Positions 18,268 to 27,493 are shown, numbered from the stretch's first letter. The stretch is 64,000 nt of DNA from Glaciecola sp041380235 (GCF_041380235.1 NZ_JBGIYY010000003.1:186001-250000); one strand, 5' to 3'. The notes: generated by a model not told the origin, from the letters alone. Numbers and translations are program-made.

Positions 18268-20157
18268 ATGATTATTCTTAAAAGGTTTTTATTGTTAACT
18301 TTGCTATTAGCCCCCTCTTTTACTTACGCTGCGCCGGTAGACCCAGAACTTGTAAGCTTGGCGAAGCAATATCAAGCAAACACCCAGTCGGCTTCAAAGG
18401 TCAGGATTACGCGCTTGTTGATGGACGTTAACATCAATGTAAGTGCGACAAAGGCGACTAAAACCCTCACCAGTATTTGGTACTACCCAAATCAATCGAG
18501 CGTTCAGGATGCCGGATATGACAGTATTTACTTTAACGGTCATAGTGAGAGAGTCAGCAAACTTCAGGCACTATCACTTGCTGCGGATGGCAGCATTGAT
18601 TGGTTTGATCCCGAAGACGCTCGCGTGCTTGAATCTGACTCTTATAACGTATTTTCCGAAGGCAAAGAAAAAGTCGTCAATTACGTAGGTTTACAACAAG
18701 GTAGTATATCAGTATTGCGCTACACCATAGAAACTGACCTAACTAAAAACGAAGTGCCTTGGTCGGATTTGATATATGTTCAGTCTTACTCTGCATTTCA
18801 AAAAGTAAACATAACCGTAACTGGCACAGCTGATTCACTCATATTTGCAAATACCAGTAGCGACTTGATTCAATGCCAACAGAGCGACTTCACGATTACC
18901 TGTGAGGGTCAAAATATCCCTAGGCTCGAGTCTCGAGACACCTTTTACTTCAGCGATGTCGCCTCACACGTAGCATTTAGTACTGAGCGTGACTGGGAAG
19001 GCATCATCGATACTATGCTTAATGGTTATTCGGTAGCACGCAGCGACAACAGTAGCGTGCTTCGTCAACTATCAAGCATGATTTCACCAGAGATGAATAT
19101 TGAAGACAAAATAACCGCTATACATCAATATGTCGCTCGCGATATTCGCTACCTATCAGAGTCAGAAGCTGGCAACGCCTATACCCCCCACTCTGTCAGC
19201 CGCACAGTGGATAAAAAATACGGTGACTGCAAAGACAAAACGGTTTTACTGCTTGAAATGTTCGAACAAATCGGCGTAGACGCCCACCCGGTTTTAGTGT
19301 CTACCCGTCGACAGTCCTCGCAAAATGTATTAGTGCCATCCGCCGCGTATTTTAATCATGTGATCATGTGTTTTACGCTTACTGGGACTGACTATTGTAT
19401 CGACGCTACGGACTCAACTAGCGACTGGCGCTATATGTCTGAGTGGGTGCAGGGACATGTTGCGTTGCCATTAAAAAATGGCGCTGTTGTAACACGCACA
19501 CTGTTAGAGCCCTATGCATTTGCTATACAAAATCATATTACCATTGATATTTTAGAGAATGGTGGCCAACTCGAAACACAGCGGATTGAGTTTCAAGGCG
19601 CCTACGCTAGCGAATATCGCGGAACTTTAGAAACAAAAGAGCCCGAAGAACAGCACGACTATTTAGTTGAAGTTTACCAAGACTATGTATCTGAGGATGC
19701 CGAGCCTACCGTAAGTGTTACTGGGGTATCTAACTTGGAACAAGCGATTGTTATGGTCAGCGAAAACGAATTTGAACCTTATCTGGATATGACTGAAGAT
19801 ATATCCGTGATTGACTATGAGCCATGGATACGCGGCGAACTTAATTCTTATTCGCCCGACAATAGGCGCTATGCAATCGAATATGCCGGATCAAAGGTTC
19901 TCTCTACTGTAGTTGTGACCCTACCTGCAGGGTGGGAAGTAAAAAGCCACCCTGCTAGTTTACGTTTAGATGGTGCCTTCGGCTCGCTAAGCAGGACCGT
20001 AACTCAGAACAAAGACGGCAGCTTTAATTTGACAACCGAGTTTCTGCTTCCAGCTTTTATTTTGCAAGTTGCCGATACAGAGGCTTTTAAAAACATGATT
20101 GAGGTGTTTAAAGAGCAAGCAATTATTCGTTTTACTGCGACAAATTCGAATGCGTAA
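18268..20157 (+). CDS. Exported DUF3857/transglutaminase-like protein
   Basis: Predicted periplasmic protein of 629 residues with a signal peptide (1-22). The N-terminal half resembles DUF3857 (beta-sandwich). A transglutaminase-like core follows, with an apparently intact triad Cys321 (KYGDCKDKT), His364 (FNHVIM) and Asp379 (CIDATD). The C-terminal ~230 residues are beta-rich. Such proteins can be peptidases or transamidases; substrate is unknown. Co-operonic with the preceding membrane protein. Confidence 0.85.
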   Translation: MIILKRFLLLTLLLAPSFTYAAPVDPELVSLAKQYQANTQSASKVRITRLLMDVNINVSATKATKTLTSIWYYPNQSSVQDAGYDSIYFNGHSERVSKLQALSLAADGSIDWFDPEDARVLESDSYNVFSEGKEKVVNYVGLQQGSISVLRYTIETDLTKNEVPWSDLIYVQSYSAFQKVNITVTGTADSLIFANTSSDLIQCQQSDFTITCEGQNIPRLESRDTFYFSDVASHVAFSTERDWEGIIDTMLNGYSVARSDNSSVLRQLSSMISPEMNIEDKITAIHQYVARDIRYLSESEAGNAYTPHSVSRTVDKKYGDCKDKTVLLLEMFEQIGVDAHPVLVSTRRQSSQNVLVPSAAYFNHVIMCFTLTGTDYCIDATDSTSDWRYMSEWVQGHVALPLKNGAVVTRTLLEPYAFAIQNHITIDILENGGQLETQRIEFQGAYASEYRGTLETKEPEEQHDYLVEVYQDYVSEDAEPTVSVTGVSNLEQAIVMVSENEFEPYLDMTEDISVIDYEPWIRGELNSYSPDNRRYAIEYAGSKVLSTVVVTLPAGWEVKSHPASLRLDGAFGSLSRTVTQNKDGSFNLTTEFLLPAFILQVADTEAFKNMIEVFKEQAIIRFTATNSNA

Positions 20158-20300
20158 TGCGTACCTTGTTTATCTGACAAGCGATAAAGGAAAAATGTAG
20201 TGTAATGTTGAGTTGTGGTCAATAGATGATGCTACATAAAAAGAAAGGTCTGAAAACACTGTTGATTGACGTATTTATTGAATGCAAAAAGAGGAGTAAT

Positions 20301-20377
<77 letters not shown>

Positions 20378-20706
20378 ACCGAAGTTGGGCATTATATTGA
20401 TTCTTTTATTTAATGCCACTGTTTTTGAATTTCTTGGGGCCTTCTGTTTAATTAGCGCACAATTTTACAAATAACTTAAGCCTACATTGAGTTAAAAAGT
20501 AATTAATTGACGCTAGGATATTGTAAACACTTTGGCTACGTTTCTATCACAGGTCCTTACCGAGAGTGGCCAATTTTCTCCAATCTTTAAAATCGACTCC
20601 ATGAAAATGTCATAAAACCGATGCTAAATTGAGATATTGTTTGCACTCGGCTCATAACTAGCGTAAACCGCACAGATGATTATTTTTATTCGACATCCTG
20701 CATCTC
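20378..20706. other. Gene-free region between tRNA-Pro and the 2OG oxygenase gene
   Basis: About 330 bp, AT-rich, with no recognisable coding sequence, repeat or known RNA. It should contain the tRNA promoter on the minus strand and a promoter for the plus-strand oxygenase gene, but neither is clear enough to place. Confidence 0.4.
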
Positions 20707-21378
20707 ATGCACTCATTAGCAAATGATATCTCTAGTTATGGGCAGTCGCCTTTTGATACTTTGTTTGAAAGCATTGCTCAAGACTTAATTGATAAAGGCT
20801 ATAGCATTCAAAGCAAAGCTCTGCCAATCGACCTCAGTGAAATATTACATTATCATCTGATCAATATGCCAGAATATAAATTCTCAGAAGCGGCCATTGG
20901 TCGACAGCATAACCAGCAGCACAATGATGATATTCGTAACGACGAAATTGCTTGGATAAATGGTGAAAGTCCTGCTGGTGTAAGATGGTTACAATGGACA
21001 CAAGCTTTACAAGTGTATCTTAACCGACGTTTGTTTTTGGGGCTGTTCTCCTTCGAAAGCCACTTTGCGCATTATGCTCCTGGTCACTTCTATAAGCGCC
21101 ACGTAGACGCCTTCAAGGGTGATGCTAATCGGGTTTTATCATTAGTGACTTATTTGAACCCACAGTGGTCTGCCTCGGACGGCGGTGAGTTAATTATTTA
21201 TCAAAACCCTGGGGATAGAGCCGGACTCAAAGTGGCACCGGAATTTGGAACCCTGACCGTATTTTTAAGTGAAGAGTTTGAGCATGAAGTAAAACCGGCC
21301 AAGCGCGACCGTTACTCTATTGCGGGTTGGTTCAGATTAAATAGCAGCACACCAGACAAAGTCGACCCACCCCAGTAA
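20707..21378 (+). CDS. 2OG-Fe(II) oxygenase (prolyl-4-hydroxylase-like)
   Basis: Iron/2-oxoglutarate dioxygenase of 223 residues. The motif HxD...H...R is His132, Asp134, His193 and Arg202, and the surrounding pattern (HYAPGHFYKRHVDAF, LSLVTYLNPQW, GGELIIY) matches the P4Hc-type 2OG-FeII_Oxy_3 group. Targets of bacterial members include ribosomal proteins and elongation factors, but nothing here identifies the substrate. The gene stands alone. Confidence 0.85.
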   Translation: MHSLANDISSYGQSPFDTLFESIAQDLIDKGYSIQSKALPIDLSEILHYHLINMPEYKFSEAAIGRQHNQQHNDDIRNDEIAWINGESPAGVRWLQWTQALQVYLNRRLFLGLFSFESHFAHYAPGHFYKRHVDAFKGDANRVLSLVTYLNPQWSASDGGELIIYQNPGDRAGLKVAPEFGTLTVFLSEEFEHEVKPAKRDRYSIAGWFRLNSSTPDKVDPPQ

Positions 21379-21419
21379 GCCTTTGGTTTCAGTGAATATC
21401 TGAGTCAGTAACTTGGGTT

Positions 21420-22094
21420 TTGCTGGTATTTGTCGCATACTTGCCAACACCGCCTAAGCACAATAATGCCGAGCCTCTTTTGCTAACACTTCTATTTGCA
21501 ACCAATATAGCTGCGACTATTGCCTTCGCTATTTCAGGCGCTTTAGTAGCCGCGCGACATCGACTCGATTGGGTAGGATTTGTATTTATGGCATGTATCA
21601 CCGGTATTGGCGGCGGCACTCTGCGCGATACTATTTTAGATGTGCCAGTGTTTTGGTTAGACGAATATTACATAATATTGGTTTGTACCTTTTCAGCAAT
21701 CCTCACTTACTTTGCCGCACAGCATATTTCAAGACGCTCTAAAGCCCTGCTATGGGCAGATGCCTTAGGTATGGCATTATTTACCGCGCTAGGCGCTCAA
21801 AAGGCAATGGCATTAGGCATGAACATACCGGTGGCAACCATTATGGGGGTATTTAGCGCTTGCTTAGGGGGCATCATTCGCGATGTGATTGTTAACGACG
21901 TACCCGTGGTTTTCCAAAAAGAGATATACATTACTGCATCTCTATTAGGCGCAATGACTTACTGCGTGATCCATGCATATGTGCCCATTAGCGAGGGATA
22001 TGCGTTGGTCATCGGCGGAGCCTTAGCCTTTGTAGTAAGAGCCTTGGCCATTACCCGCAAACTGAGTATGCCTGCGCATAAAGGATTAGATTAG
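21420..22094 (+). CDS. TRIC-type cation channel / UPF0126 membrane protein (YicG-like)
   Basis: Membrane protein of two homologous three-helix repeats plus a last helix, typical of the UPF0126/YicG family, whose prokaryotic members are TRIC-like cation channels. Each repeat carries the family pattern: ITGIGGGTLRD near residue 60 and SACLGGIIRDVIVNDVP near 150. The assigned start is a TTG giving 224 residues; the N terminus is about 20 residues longer than usual, so a later start is possible. Confidence 0.88.
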   Translation: MLVFVAYLPTPPKHNNAEPLLLTLLFATNIAATIAFAISGALVAARHRLDWVGFVFMACITGIGGGTLRDTILDVPVFWLDEYYIILVCTFSAILTYFAAQHISRRSKALLWADALGMALFTALGAQKAMALGMNIPVATIMGVFSACLGGIIRDVIVNDVPVVFQKEIYITASLLGAMTYCVIHAYVPISEGYALVIGGALAFVVRALAITRKLSMPAHKGLD

Positions 22095-22103
22095 TCCTTT
22101 AAG

Positions 22104-22688
22104 CTATTCTGCTTGTTTAAGCGCCAGCTTTTTTTTTGCTAACTCCAATTCATTAAACGCGGTTAACAATTCTGGATTACTGTTGATTAAGTTAGTCAGT
22201 TCGTTTAAGTACTCCTGCTGTCTTCTTTGAATTCGTTTTTGCACTTGCTGATTATTTCGCATAGCGAGCAAAGGCGCAGCAGCACTTAAGTTGCCTCTAG
22301 TAGAAAGACTCATTAGATCAAACTGCTCCTGAGTCTGTTCGCCGACTAGCCTCGATACAAATTGCGCTTCACACTTTCTGGTTTTTAAACGGCTGAAACC
22401 CTGCATTAATGTTGTGCCGCATTTCACTTTAAAATCGTCATCAGACACGAGCTCATTGGTCAAACTGAAAAACTGGTCTTCTTTTTGGCGCAGTAAGCGC
22501 TTGAAATAGGATAAAGGTTGGTCGCCCACAACGCCTATGATTTCGATATCTTTCTGTGCCGCCTGTGCCGCAGCGTCAGGAGTAATATCGTCTGAGTACG
22601 CTTTTATCGATACACTTACCAAGATCAAGCTCGCAGTGGATATTATTAACTTTTTGATGATATTGCTAGGTGAACTTATTTGAGTCAT
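22104..22688 (-). CDS. Exported hypothetical protein, helical C terminus
   Basis: I do not recognise this 194-residue protein. The ATG at 22688 is preferred over one 36 bases upstream because an AAGAG element precedes it and it gives a signal-peptide-like N terminus (hydrophobic segment near residues 10-30, cleavage near AYS). The rest is charged and probably helical, with two cysteines (KVKCGTTL, TRKCEAQF) and a Gln/Arg-rich stretch near residue 155. It converges on the TRIC-like gene with 9 bp between stops. Confidence 0.6.
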   Translation of the reverse strand: MTQISSPSNIIKKLIISTASLILVSVSIKAYSDDITPDAAAQAAQKDIEIIGVVGDQPLSYFKRLLRQKEDQFFSLTNELVSDDDFKVKCGTTLMQGFSRLKTRKCEAQFVSRLVGEQTQEQFDLMSLSTRGNLSAAAPLLAMRNNQQVQKRIQRRQQEYLNELTNLINSNPELLTAFNELELAKKKLALKQAE

Positions 22689-22966
22689 TAATCGATACTC
22701 TTTACAAATATATCCTAATATCACTACAGCGGCTCAGTGAAAACAAGCAAAAAATATCTTATAAGGTCTCAGTCACGGACTGATGATGAAAAAACTTGGA
22801 CTTGGCATTTATCGTGTTTTGGGATTATTTGGGAACTTAATATCGCTATTTGACTTATGGAATAGCCATATTGCTATTCGCAAAACACCATAAGGCGGTT
22901 AGCATGTTTTGCTACCTTACAAGATTAATATCTTCCTATTTTTGAGCCTCCCATTTTTTGTGTAAT

Positions 22967-23380
22967 TCAATAATATTGCAGCCTTTTTGGAAATTTCTCC
23001 TCCAATAAACAAATTTTGAATACATTCTGAGAACCGTAATTAAGATAAAGAACACACTCTGTGTCTTTCGAAAGCCCGGTATTTCCTTCTGTTGATTCGT
23101 TATAAGCATTTATCGCATCTATAGTCCCTCTAATGCCATGATAGGCAGTCGTTCCCACCAGAACTGCGACGCCAGCTACACATACAGGATTAGGACCAGC
23201 ACCACAAGCAACGACCATCATGTTTTTGCCAGTCGGATTGTAATCCTCCCCACATAAGCATAAAGATTCATCTGGTCTTCATAGCCGATGGGGTCAGTCT
23301 GAAGGAAGCGCCCTAGCTTTGGATGATACATCCGTGCTTTGTAGTAAACTAATCGTAAATATGATCCAGTATGCCTAGAA
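22967..23380 (-). pseudogene. Rhs C-terminal remnant, copy 1 (frame-broken)
   Basis: The end of an Rhs core is recognisable on the minus strand (YYKARMYHPKLGRFLQTDPIGYED near 23350-23270), but after NLYAYVG the frame runs to a stop. The expected continuation (DYNPTGKN then MMVVACGAGPNPVC) is in another frame, down to 22967. Compared with copy 2 (YVGNDPINFVDPTGK) a short deletion and frameshift have removed the hinge. The downstream variable tail (about 84 residues, two late cysteines) is not recognised as a known toxin. No intact upstream Rhs core exists here. Confidence 0.8.
23252..23358 (-). repeat. Rhs-core direct repeat, copy 1
   Basis: A 107-bp segment encoding the Rhs core terminus that recurs at 24598-24704 in the same orientation, with about 100 of 107 identical positions by eye and no gaps. 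Confidence 0.85.
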
Positions 23381-23452
23381 CTTAATTTACAGCTCAGTTA
23401 TCGCCTGTTCAAAAATTACAATGAGAAGGCTGAGGTCTAGGTTCACACCTGC
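23379..23452 (-). repeat. Inverted duplication, copy B (small-protein tail)
   Basis: A 74-bp segment that is the reverse complement, with a handful of mismatches, of 25064-25137. It covers the 3' end and stop codon of both small ORFs and a few bases beyond, so the duplicated unit includes non-coding sequence. Confidence 0.8.
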
Positions 23453-23593
23453 AATATTTGCATCAATCCAATCCTGTTGTGAAATTTGAGGCCAACTTAC
23501 ATCATAACATGAGCTGTATAACAGCTCTTCAAAAAAGAAACGCAGAACCCGCCCGTTTAGGAATTCATATGACACGTGCGCTGCGGTCTGCAA
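23387..23593 (-). pseudogene. Small ORF sharing its C-terminal tail with the 64-residue gene at 24935
   Basis: A 68-codon frame (TTG start; a GTG lies at codon 7) whose last ~22 residues (IAGVNLDLSLLIVIFEQAI) match the end of the plus-strand small gene at 24935-25129. The first ~45 residues are unrelated. It overlaps the end of the upstream membrane-protein gene by 29 bases. The shared tail lies within an inverted duplication, so this is more likely a recombination product or broken copy than a working gene; a functional alternative small protein cannot be excluded. Confidence 0.45.
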
Positions 23594-24128
23594 TACCTAT
23601 TAAATAGTCAAAATTGGTATCCCATGGAAGCACAAACTCTGTCCCATCGGATAACAGTTTAAAAACCGCACTTACTTGATGAGCATGGCCTTTTATAAGT
23701 GTTGTTTGCTGAACGTATTCAATTGATTCCCAGCTAAAGAGGACCACATTTAGAGGCCTGACAGAGATAAACTGAATGAAAACCCCATCTGTACTAAGTT
23801 TAACACCAGCAATAAAACTCTTGTCTTTTATTTGAGCAACCCCTTTTATTACGCCGCTGTTTGCGAGGGTTTCAATTTTACCATCTTTTATCCACCTAAT
23901 ATCTAGTTTGTTACTCGCTTTGTTAACAAAACTCTCTAAAGTTTGATAAATAAAATATGCTCTAATAATAAAATAGAAAGGAATTGTCATGGCTACAATT
24001 ATAAGTAGTAGACTAATTGATAAGTTGGATACAAAAAAGGCGCTTAAAATAAACACCAATGAAAATATAATAATTCCACTAAAAATAAGTATATTCTTGT
24101 TAGTAAAAGTTTTCAGTAAAGAGTCCAA
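23565..24128 (-). CDS. Two-helix membrane protein downstream of an Rhs tail (possible immunity protein)
   Basis: Not recognised by family. The 187-residue protein (TTG start at 24128 with GGAAG upstream) has two close hydrophobic segments (about residues 13-33 and 37-55) and then a soluble beta-rich domain of ~130 residues. It begins 57 bp after the stop of Rhs copy 2, the position where immunity genes of Rhs toxins usually sit; the tail of copy 2 contains a Gly/Ala-rich hydrophobic stretch, so a membrane-located immunity protein would fit. That role is inference from position only. Confidence 0.55.
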   Translation of the reverse strand: MDSLLKTFTNKNILIFSGIIIFSLVFILSAFFVSNLSISLLLIIVAMTIPFYFIIRAYFIYQTLESFVNKASNKLDIRWIKDGKIETLANSGVIKGVAQIKDKSFIAGVKLSTDGVFIQFISVRPLNVVLFSWESIEYVQQTTLIKGHAHQVSAVFKLLSDGTEFVLPWDTNFDYLIGIADRSARVI

Positions 24129-24185
24129 TATTCGACTTCCATTAATTTATGTGAAATGTTTTTAATATAAGCTTCTGTATAAAGC

Positions 24186-24731
24186 TTATTTTTTTATCTT
24201 ATCGTTAGGGTCGTCAGGAGACGGTTTTACTGTTTTTGGCCGTATTTCTGTCTCTTCTGGCTTTTTTTCCATTTTAGTTTTTATCCTAATCCCTGCAGGT
24301 TTTGGAGCTGGTCGTATATCACCATCGACTCTATCTATATTACTCGATACCATAGAGACTATAGCTAAGAGAACTTCTTTGTTGGTATTTGCAACGATTG
24401 CAATGCCCTTTCCCATAATCCCGGCGCCTGCTAAAACACCAACTCCGACAAGCCCGCCAACTGCCTCGGCTTTGATTTGAGCTTTATACTCTTGAATACT
24501 AATCTGCTTTTTAAGTAATGCTTTTGTTCTTAAATCAAGCCTTACACCAACGCCCTCTTTACCAGTTGGGTCTACAAAATTAATGGGGTCGTTCCCAACA
24601 TAAGCATAAAGATTCATCTGGTCTTCATAGCCAATAGGGTCAGTTTGCAGGAATCGCCCTAGCTTTGGATGATACATCCGTGCTTTGTAGTAATATAATC
24701 GTAATGATGAACCAGCATTCTGACTACCCAA
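24186..24731 (-). pseudogene. Truncated Rhs C-terminal fragment, copy 2
   Basis: The intact terminus of an Rhs core (YYKARMYHPKLGRFLQTDP, then NLYAYVGNDPINFVDPTGK) is followed by a ~125-residue variable tail. The reading frame is closed by TAG right before the TTG at 24731, and no Rhs repeats precede it, so the large core is missing. The tail has a Gly/Ala-rich hydrophobic run (GGLVGVGVLAGAGIMGKG) and a Lys/Pro-rich end. This could be an orphan Rhs tip, able to be recombined onto a full core elsewhere, or debris. Confidence 0.75.
24598..24704 (-). repeat. Rhs-core direct repeat, copy 2
   Basis: Partner of the 107-bp segment at 23252-23358, same orientation, differing at about seven positions. 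Recombination between the two would delete the intervening membrane-protein gene. Confidence 0.85.
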
Positions 24732-24934
24732 CTATTTCATACTAAGTGACTTTTGTTGGGGTGGCTATCACTTGCCTCAAAATATTTTTATATTTACATT
24801 ATCGGGTTTGACTAGCGTTAGGTTCTATAATTTCTGCCGTAAGTGCAATAGGTATAACCGAACAATTGATATCTTAAAGGAAATGGCAATTACGCGCTTA
24901 TTGAGGTTACATCAAGCATAATTTAGGAGATGTT

Positions 24935-25129
24935 ATGGCTACCACAGTTTCTAAAGCAAGCAACGAGCGACAAGCAAAGTTTATTCCCAATATGGATAAC
25001 TTCAAGGTCAGCTTGAGCTACGAAGGTCTTTCACTGAAAAAGAGCAGTGAAGGTTATTCAATTGCAGGTGTAAACCTAGATCTCAGCCTTCTCATTATGA
25101 TTTTTGAGCAGGCGATAACTGAACTGTAA
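24935..25129 (+). CDS. 64-residue small protein with strong ribosome-binding site
   Basis: A compact frame (MATTVSKASNERQAKF...) preceded by AGGAG eight bases before the ATG, one of the clearest Shine-Dalgarno sequences in the region, so translation is likely. There is no signal peptide or membrane segment; the C-terminal ~25 residues are hydrophobic with acidic residues (NLDLSLLIMIFEQAI) and may form an amphipathic helix. The family is not recognised. Its tail is duplicated in inverted orientation inside the neighbouring Rhs debris. Confidence 0.65.
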   Translation: MATTVSKASNERQAKFIPNMDNFKVSLSYEGLSLKKSSEGYSIAGVNLDLSLLIMIFEQAITEL

Positions 25130-25137
25130 ATTGAGTT
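25064..25137 (+). repeat. Inverted duplication, copy A (small-protein tail)
   Basis: Matches the reverse complement of 23379-23452 over about 74 bp. This copy belongs to the gene with the good ribosome-binding site, so it may be the source. Confidence 0.8.
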
Positions 25138-25484
25138 TTAAGTAGCTAGTAAATTTACCGTTGAGCGTTTACATTTAAACCTATTAACTATATGTAATAG
25201 TTCAATATCCCCTTCAACCAGTTGAACTAGCGCACTCATTGCTGACATACAGCAAACTATTTCTGAACTACGGCTAATCGCAGCTCTAAGCTGCCCTTTA
25301 ATTCACTTTTGCTACATGCAAGAAACTGTAATCTTTGAGTGCTTGAGGTATCTATAGAATCTTCGACGATTGTGCGGGCTGGTGGAGCCCTTTAATTAAA
25401 AAGTTTAAGGCCAAGATTCAGCTAATATCAATAAGGCTTCAAAATGTTACCTAACGCTTGCGCTAAACGCTAAATAACATTCCT
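25138..25484. other. Gene-free region between the 64-residue gene and dcd
   Basis: About 350 bp with no coding sequence I can support. A short hairpin GGGCT-GGTGG-AGCCC followed by TTTAATT at 25376-25397 could be a weak plus-strand terminator. Nothing else stands out. Confidence 0.4.
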
Positions 25485-26081
25485 TTAATTATCACTAACA
25501 TCATCGCCGCTTATCCTGCTGGCAATGGCGCCATCTTGATTACGGTACTTCGCATCGCTTCTTGAATTGTAGGGCCGCTCGGCATGATCACTGAGCATTT
25601 CAAAGCTTATTGCGCCTATTTTCATGCCTGGTTTCAAGGCGAGCGGTAGCTTTCCAGAGTTATAGAATTCTAGCACGATATTACCCGACCAGCCCGGATC
25701 GATGCGGTGTGCAGTCACATGCACCATTAAGCCTAGGCGTGCGAGTGAGGAACGACCATCTAACCACCCTACAATATTTGACGGCAAACTCACCGATTCG
25801 TGGGTAACCGCAATCACAAGCTCGCCAGGATGCAAAAAGAAAGATTGACCATCGGCAATGGCAATTTCGTCACTCATCACCCGATCAAGTGCCGCTTGAA
25901 CTTCGGCCTTAGGGCCACTGAGATCAATATATGGCGCGGCATGAGCCTGAAATACCCGAAATTTGCTACCTAATTTTACGTCAACGGTTACGCCACTGAC
26001 TTGATCGTACTCGGGTGATGGCTCAATCTTAATTAAGCCGTCTTTTAAATGTTGTACGATGTCCTTGTCACATAAACGCAT
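25485..26081 (-). CDS. dcd: dCTP deaminase
   Basis: Homotrimeric enzyme deaminating dCTP to dUTP, the main route to dTMP in Gram-negative bacteria. The 198-residue length is standard. The nucleotide-binding and catalytic signature GRSSLARLGLMVHVTAHRID is intact, including the catalytic Glu region (GNIVLEFYN), and the C-terminal lid (YNSRSDAKYRNQDGA) is present. Lies about 200 bp downstream of mrp in the same orientation, a pairing also seen in other gammaproteobacteria. Confidence 0.96.
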   Translation of the reverse strand: MRLCDKDIVQHLKDGLIKIEPSPEYDQVSGVTVDVKLGSKFRVFQAHAAPYIDLSGPKAEVQAALDRVMSDEIAIADGQSFFLHPGELVIAVTHESVSLPSNIVGWLDGRSSLARLGLMVHVTAHRIDPGWSGNIVLEFYNSGKLPLALKPGMKIGAISFEMLSDHAERPYNSRSDAKYRNQDGAIASRISGDDVSDN

Positions 26082-26284
26082 GAATAACCTTAAATTGCTG
26101 ATGATTTGATATATTTTTGGAGAAATACATTTTTGTAAAAACTGAGATGCGAATTATGCGCACTCTCAACCCACTTAGCAAGCCATTACTGGCCTTCGTA
26201 GCATTCACAACTAGCAGGCTTTAATGGCGTTTACTTAACATCACAAGATGTATTTTCATAAGCCTAAGCAATATTGTAAAACGC

Positions 26285-27373
26285 CTAGTTTAATTGCGTC
26301 ACCTCTATGGATGAAGCTTGCACCAATGGCGATACCTTAAGCTGCTGCGCCATTTGCTTTGACAGTAAATATGCAGCGTGTAGGTAGATGCTTGCAATGC
26401 CGTGCTCGGGCGCTTCGGTAAAAATCGACTTGCCACTGTCGGCATATTCTCTAATACAGGTATCAAGGGGCACTTCAGCGAGTATTGGCAGGCTGTATTT
26501 ATCTGAAAGTCTATGCGCTCCTTTACTGGCGAAAATAGCGGTTTGATGATGACATGCCGGACACTCAAAATAACTCATGTTCTCAACTAAGCCCAATACC
26601 GGCACAGCAAGCTTATTAAACATCGCAATGCCCTTCTCGGCATCTGAAAGTGCAATATCTTGCGGAGTCGTCACCACCACAGCCGCTGTTAAGGGCAGCA
26701 TTTGCGCCATCGTGAGCTGAATATCACCGGTCCCTGGAGGCATATCGACGATTAAGTAATCAAGCAAAGGCCATTTGGTTTCCATAGTGAGCTGGGTAAG
26801 CGCCTTACTCGCCATTGGGCCACGCCAAATCGACGCATGATCGTTTTTTACCAAGTAACCGATAGAGTTAGACACAATCCCATGGGCAGAAATCGGGATC
26901 ATATGTTTGTTATCTGGGCTTTGCGGTGACGCATTTACCGTACCCAACATCAGGGGCACACTTGGGCCGTAAATATCAGCGTCTAATATTCCTACTCTTG
27001 CACCCTGCGCTTTGAGCGCCAGTGCTAAATTGACTGCCGTGGCCGATTTTCCAACACCGCCTTTGCCAGAGGACACCGCAATGATATTTTTCACATTGAT
27101 AACTGGGCTCTTTTTTGCCTCAAATATGGCTACGTTGTAGCTTACCTGTAATGCTTCAGGGCTAAGTTTAGCGTGTTGTTCACACAAATCAGCAAGTAAG
27201 GCCTCTTTTAAGGTATCGCAGACAAAGCCCAGCACGATATTATATTGGCCCTGTTTATTTTTACTGACCTGAATATGAACGCTGTTGGTCGTCTCAAAAA
27301 AGCGATTACAACTCCTTGCAATCTCTTTACAAAGCGGGTCTTCGGGATTGTTTTTCTTTGAACGAAAAAACAT
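26285..27373 (-). CDS. mrp: Iron-sulfur cluster carrier protein Mrp/ApbC
   Basis: P-loop NTPase that carries Fe-S clusters. The ATG at 27373 is selected because a perfect AGGAG lies five bases upstream; an in-frame codon at 27409 lacks this. The 362-residue product has an N-terminal MIP18/DUF59-like part, the deviant Walker A motif SSGKGGVGKSATAVNLA, the PPGTGD motif, and the cluster-binding CxxC in FECPACHHQ. Divergent from metG, as in enterics. Confidence 0.95.
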   Translation of the reverse strand: MFFRSKKNNPEDPLCKEIARSCNRFFETTNSVHIQVSKNKQGQYNIVLGFVCDTLKEALLADLCEQHAKLSPEALQVSYNVAIFEAKKSPVINVKNIIAVSSGKGGVGKSATAVNLALALKAQGARVGILDADIYGPSVPLMLGTVNASPQSPDNKHMIPISAHGIVSNSIGYLVKNDHASIWRGPMASKALTQLTMETKWPLLDYLIVDMPPGTGDIQLTMAQMLPLTAAVVVTTPQDIALSDAEKGIAMFNKLAVPVLGLVENMSYFECPACHHQTAIFASKGAHRLSDKYSLPILAEVPLDTCIREYADSGKSIFTEAPEHGIASIYLHAAYLLSKQMAQQLKVSPLVQASSIEVTQLN

Positions 27374-27493
27374 AGCGCTCCTAAAATCTCTAATTATGCC
27401 AAATAGCATTCATTTCCGGGTGCAAAAACACGCACTTTGGGCTAACATCTGCGCCCAGTATTTGTATTCAAACAATCATAGGTTACACCTTAC

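Noticed and set aside
24825..25460. Integron attC-like ends (GCGTTAGG near 24827 and CCTAACGC near 25449) around the 64-residue gene
   Set aside because: The two complementary octamers are about 620 bp apart, with no paired R/L boxes or folded attC structure, and no integrase is in the window.
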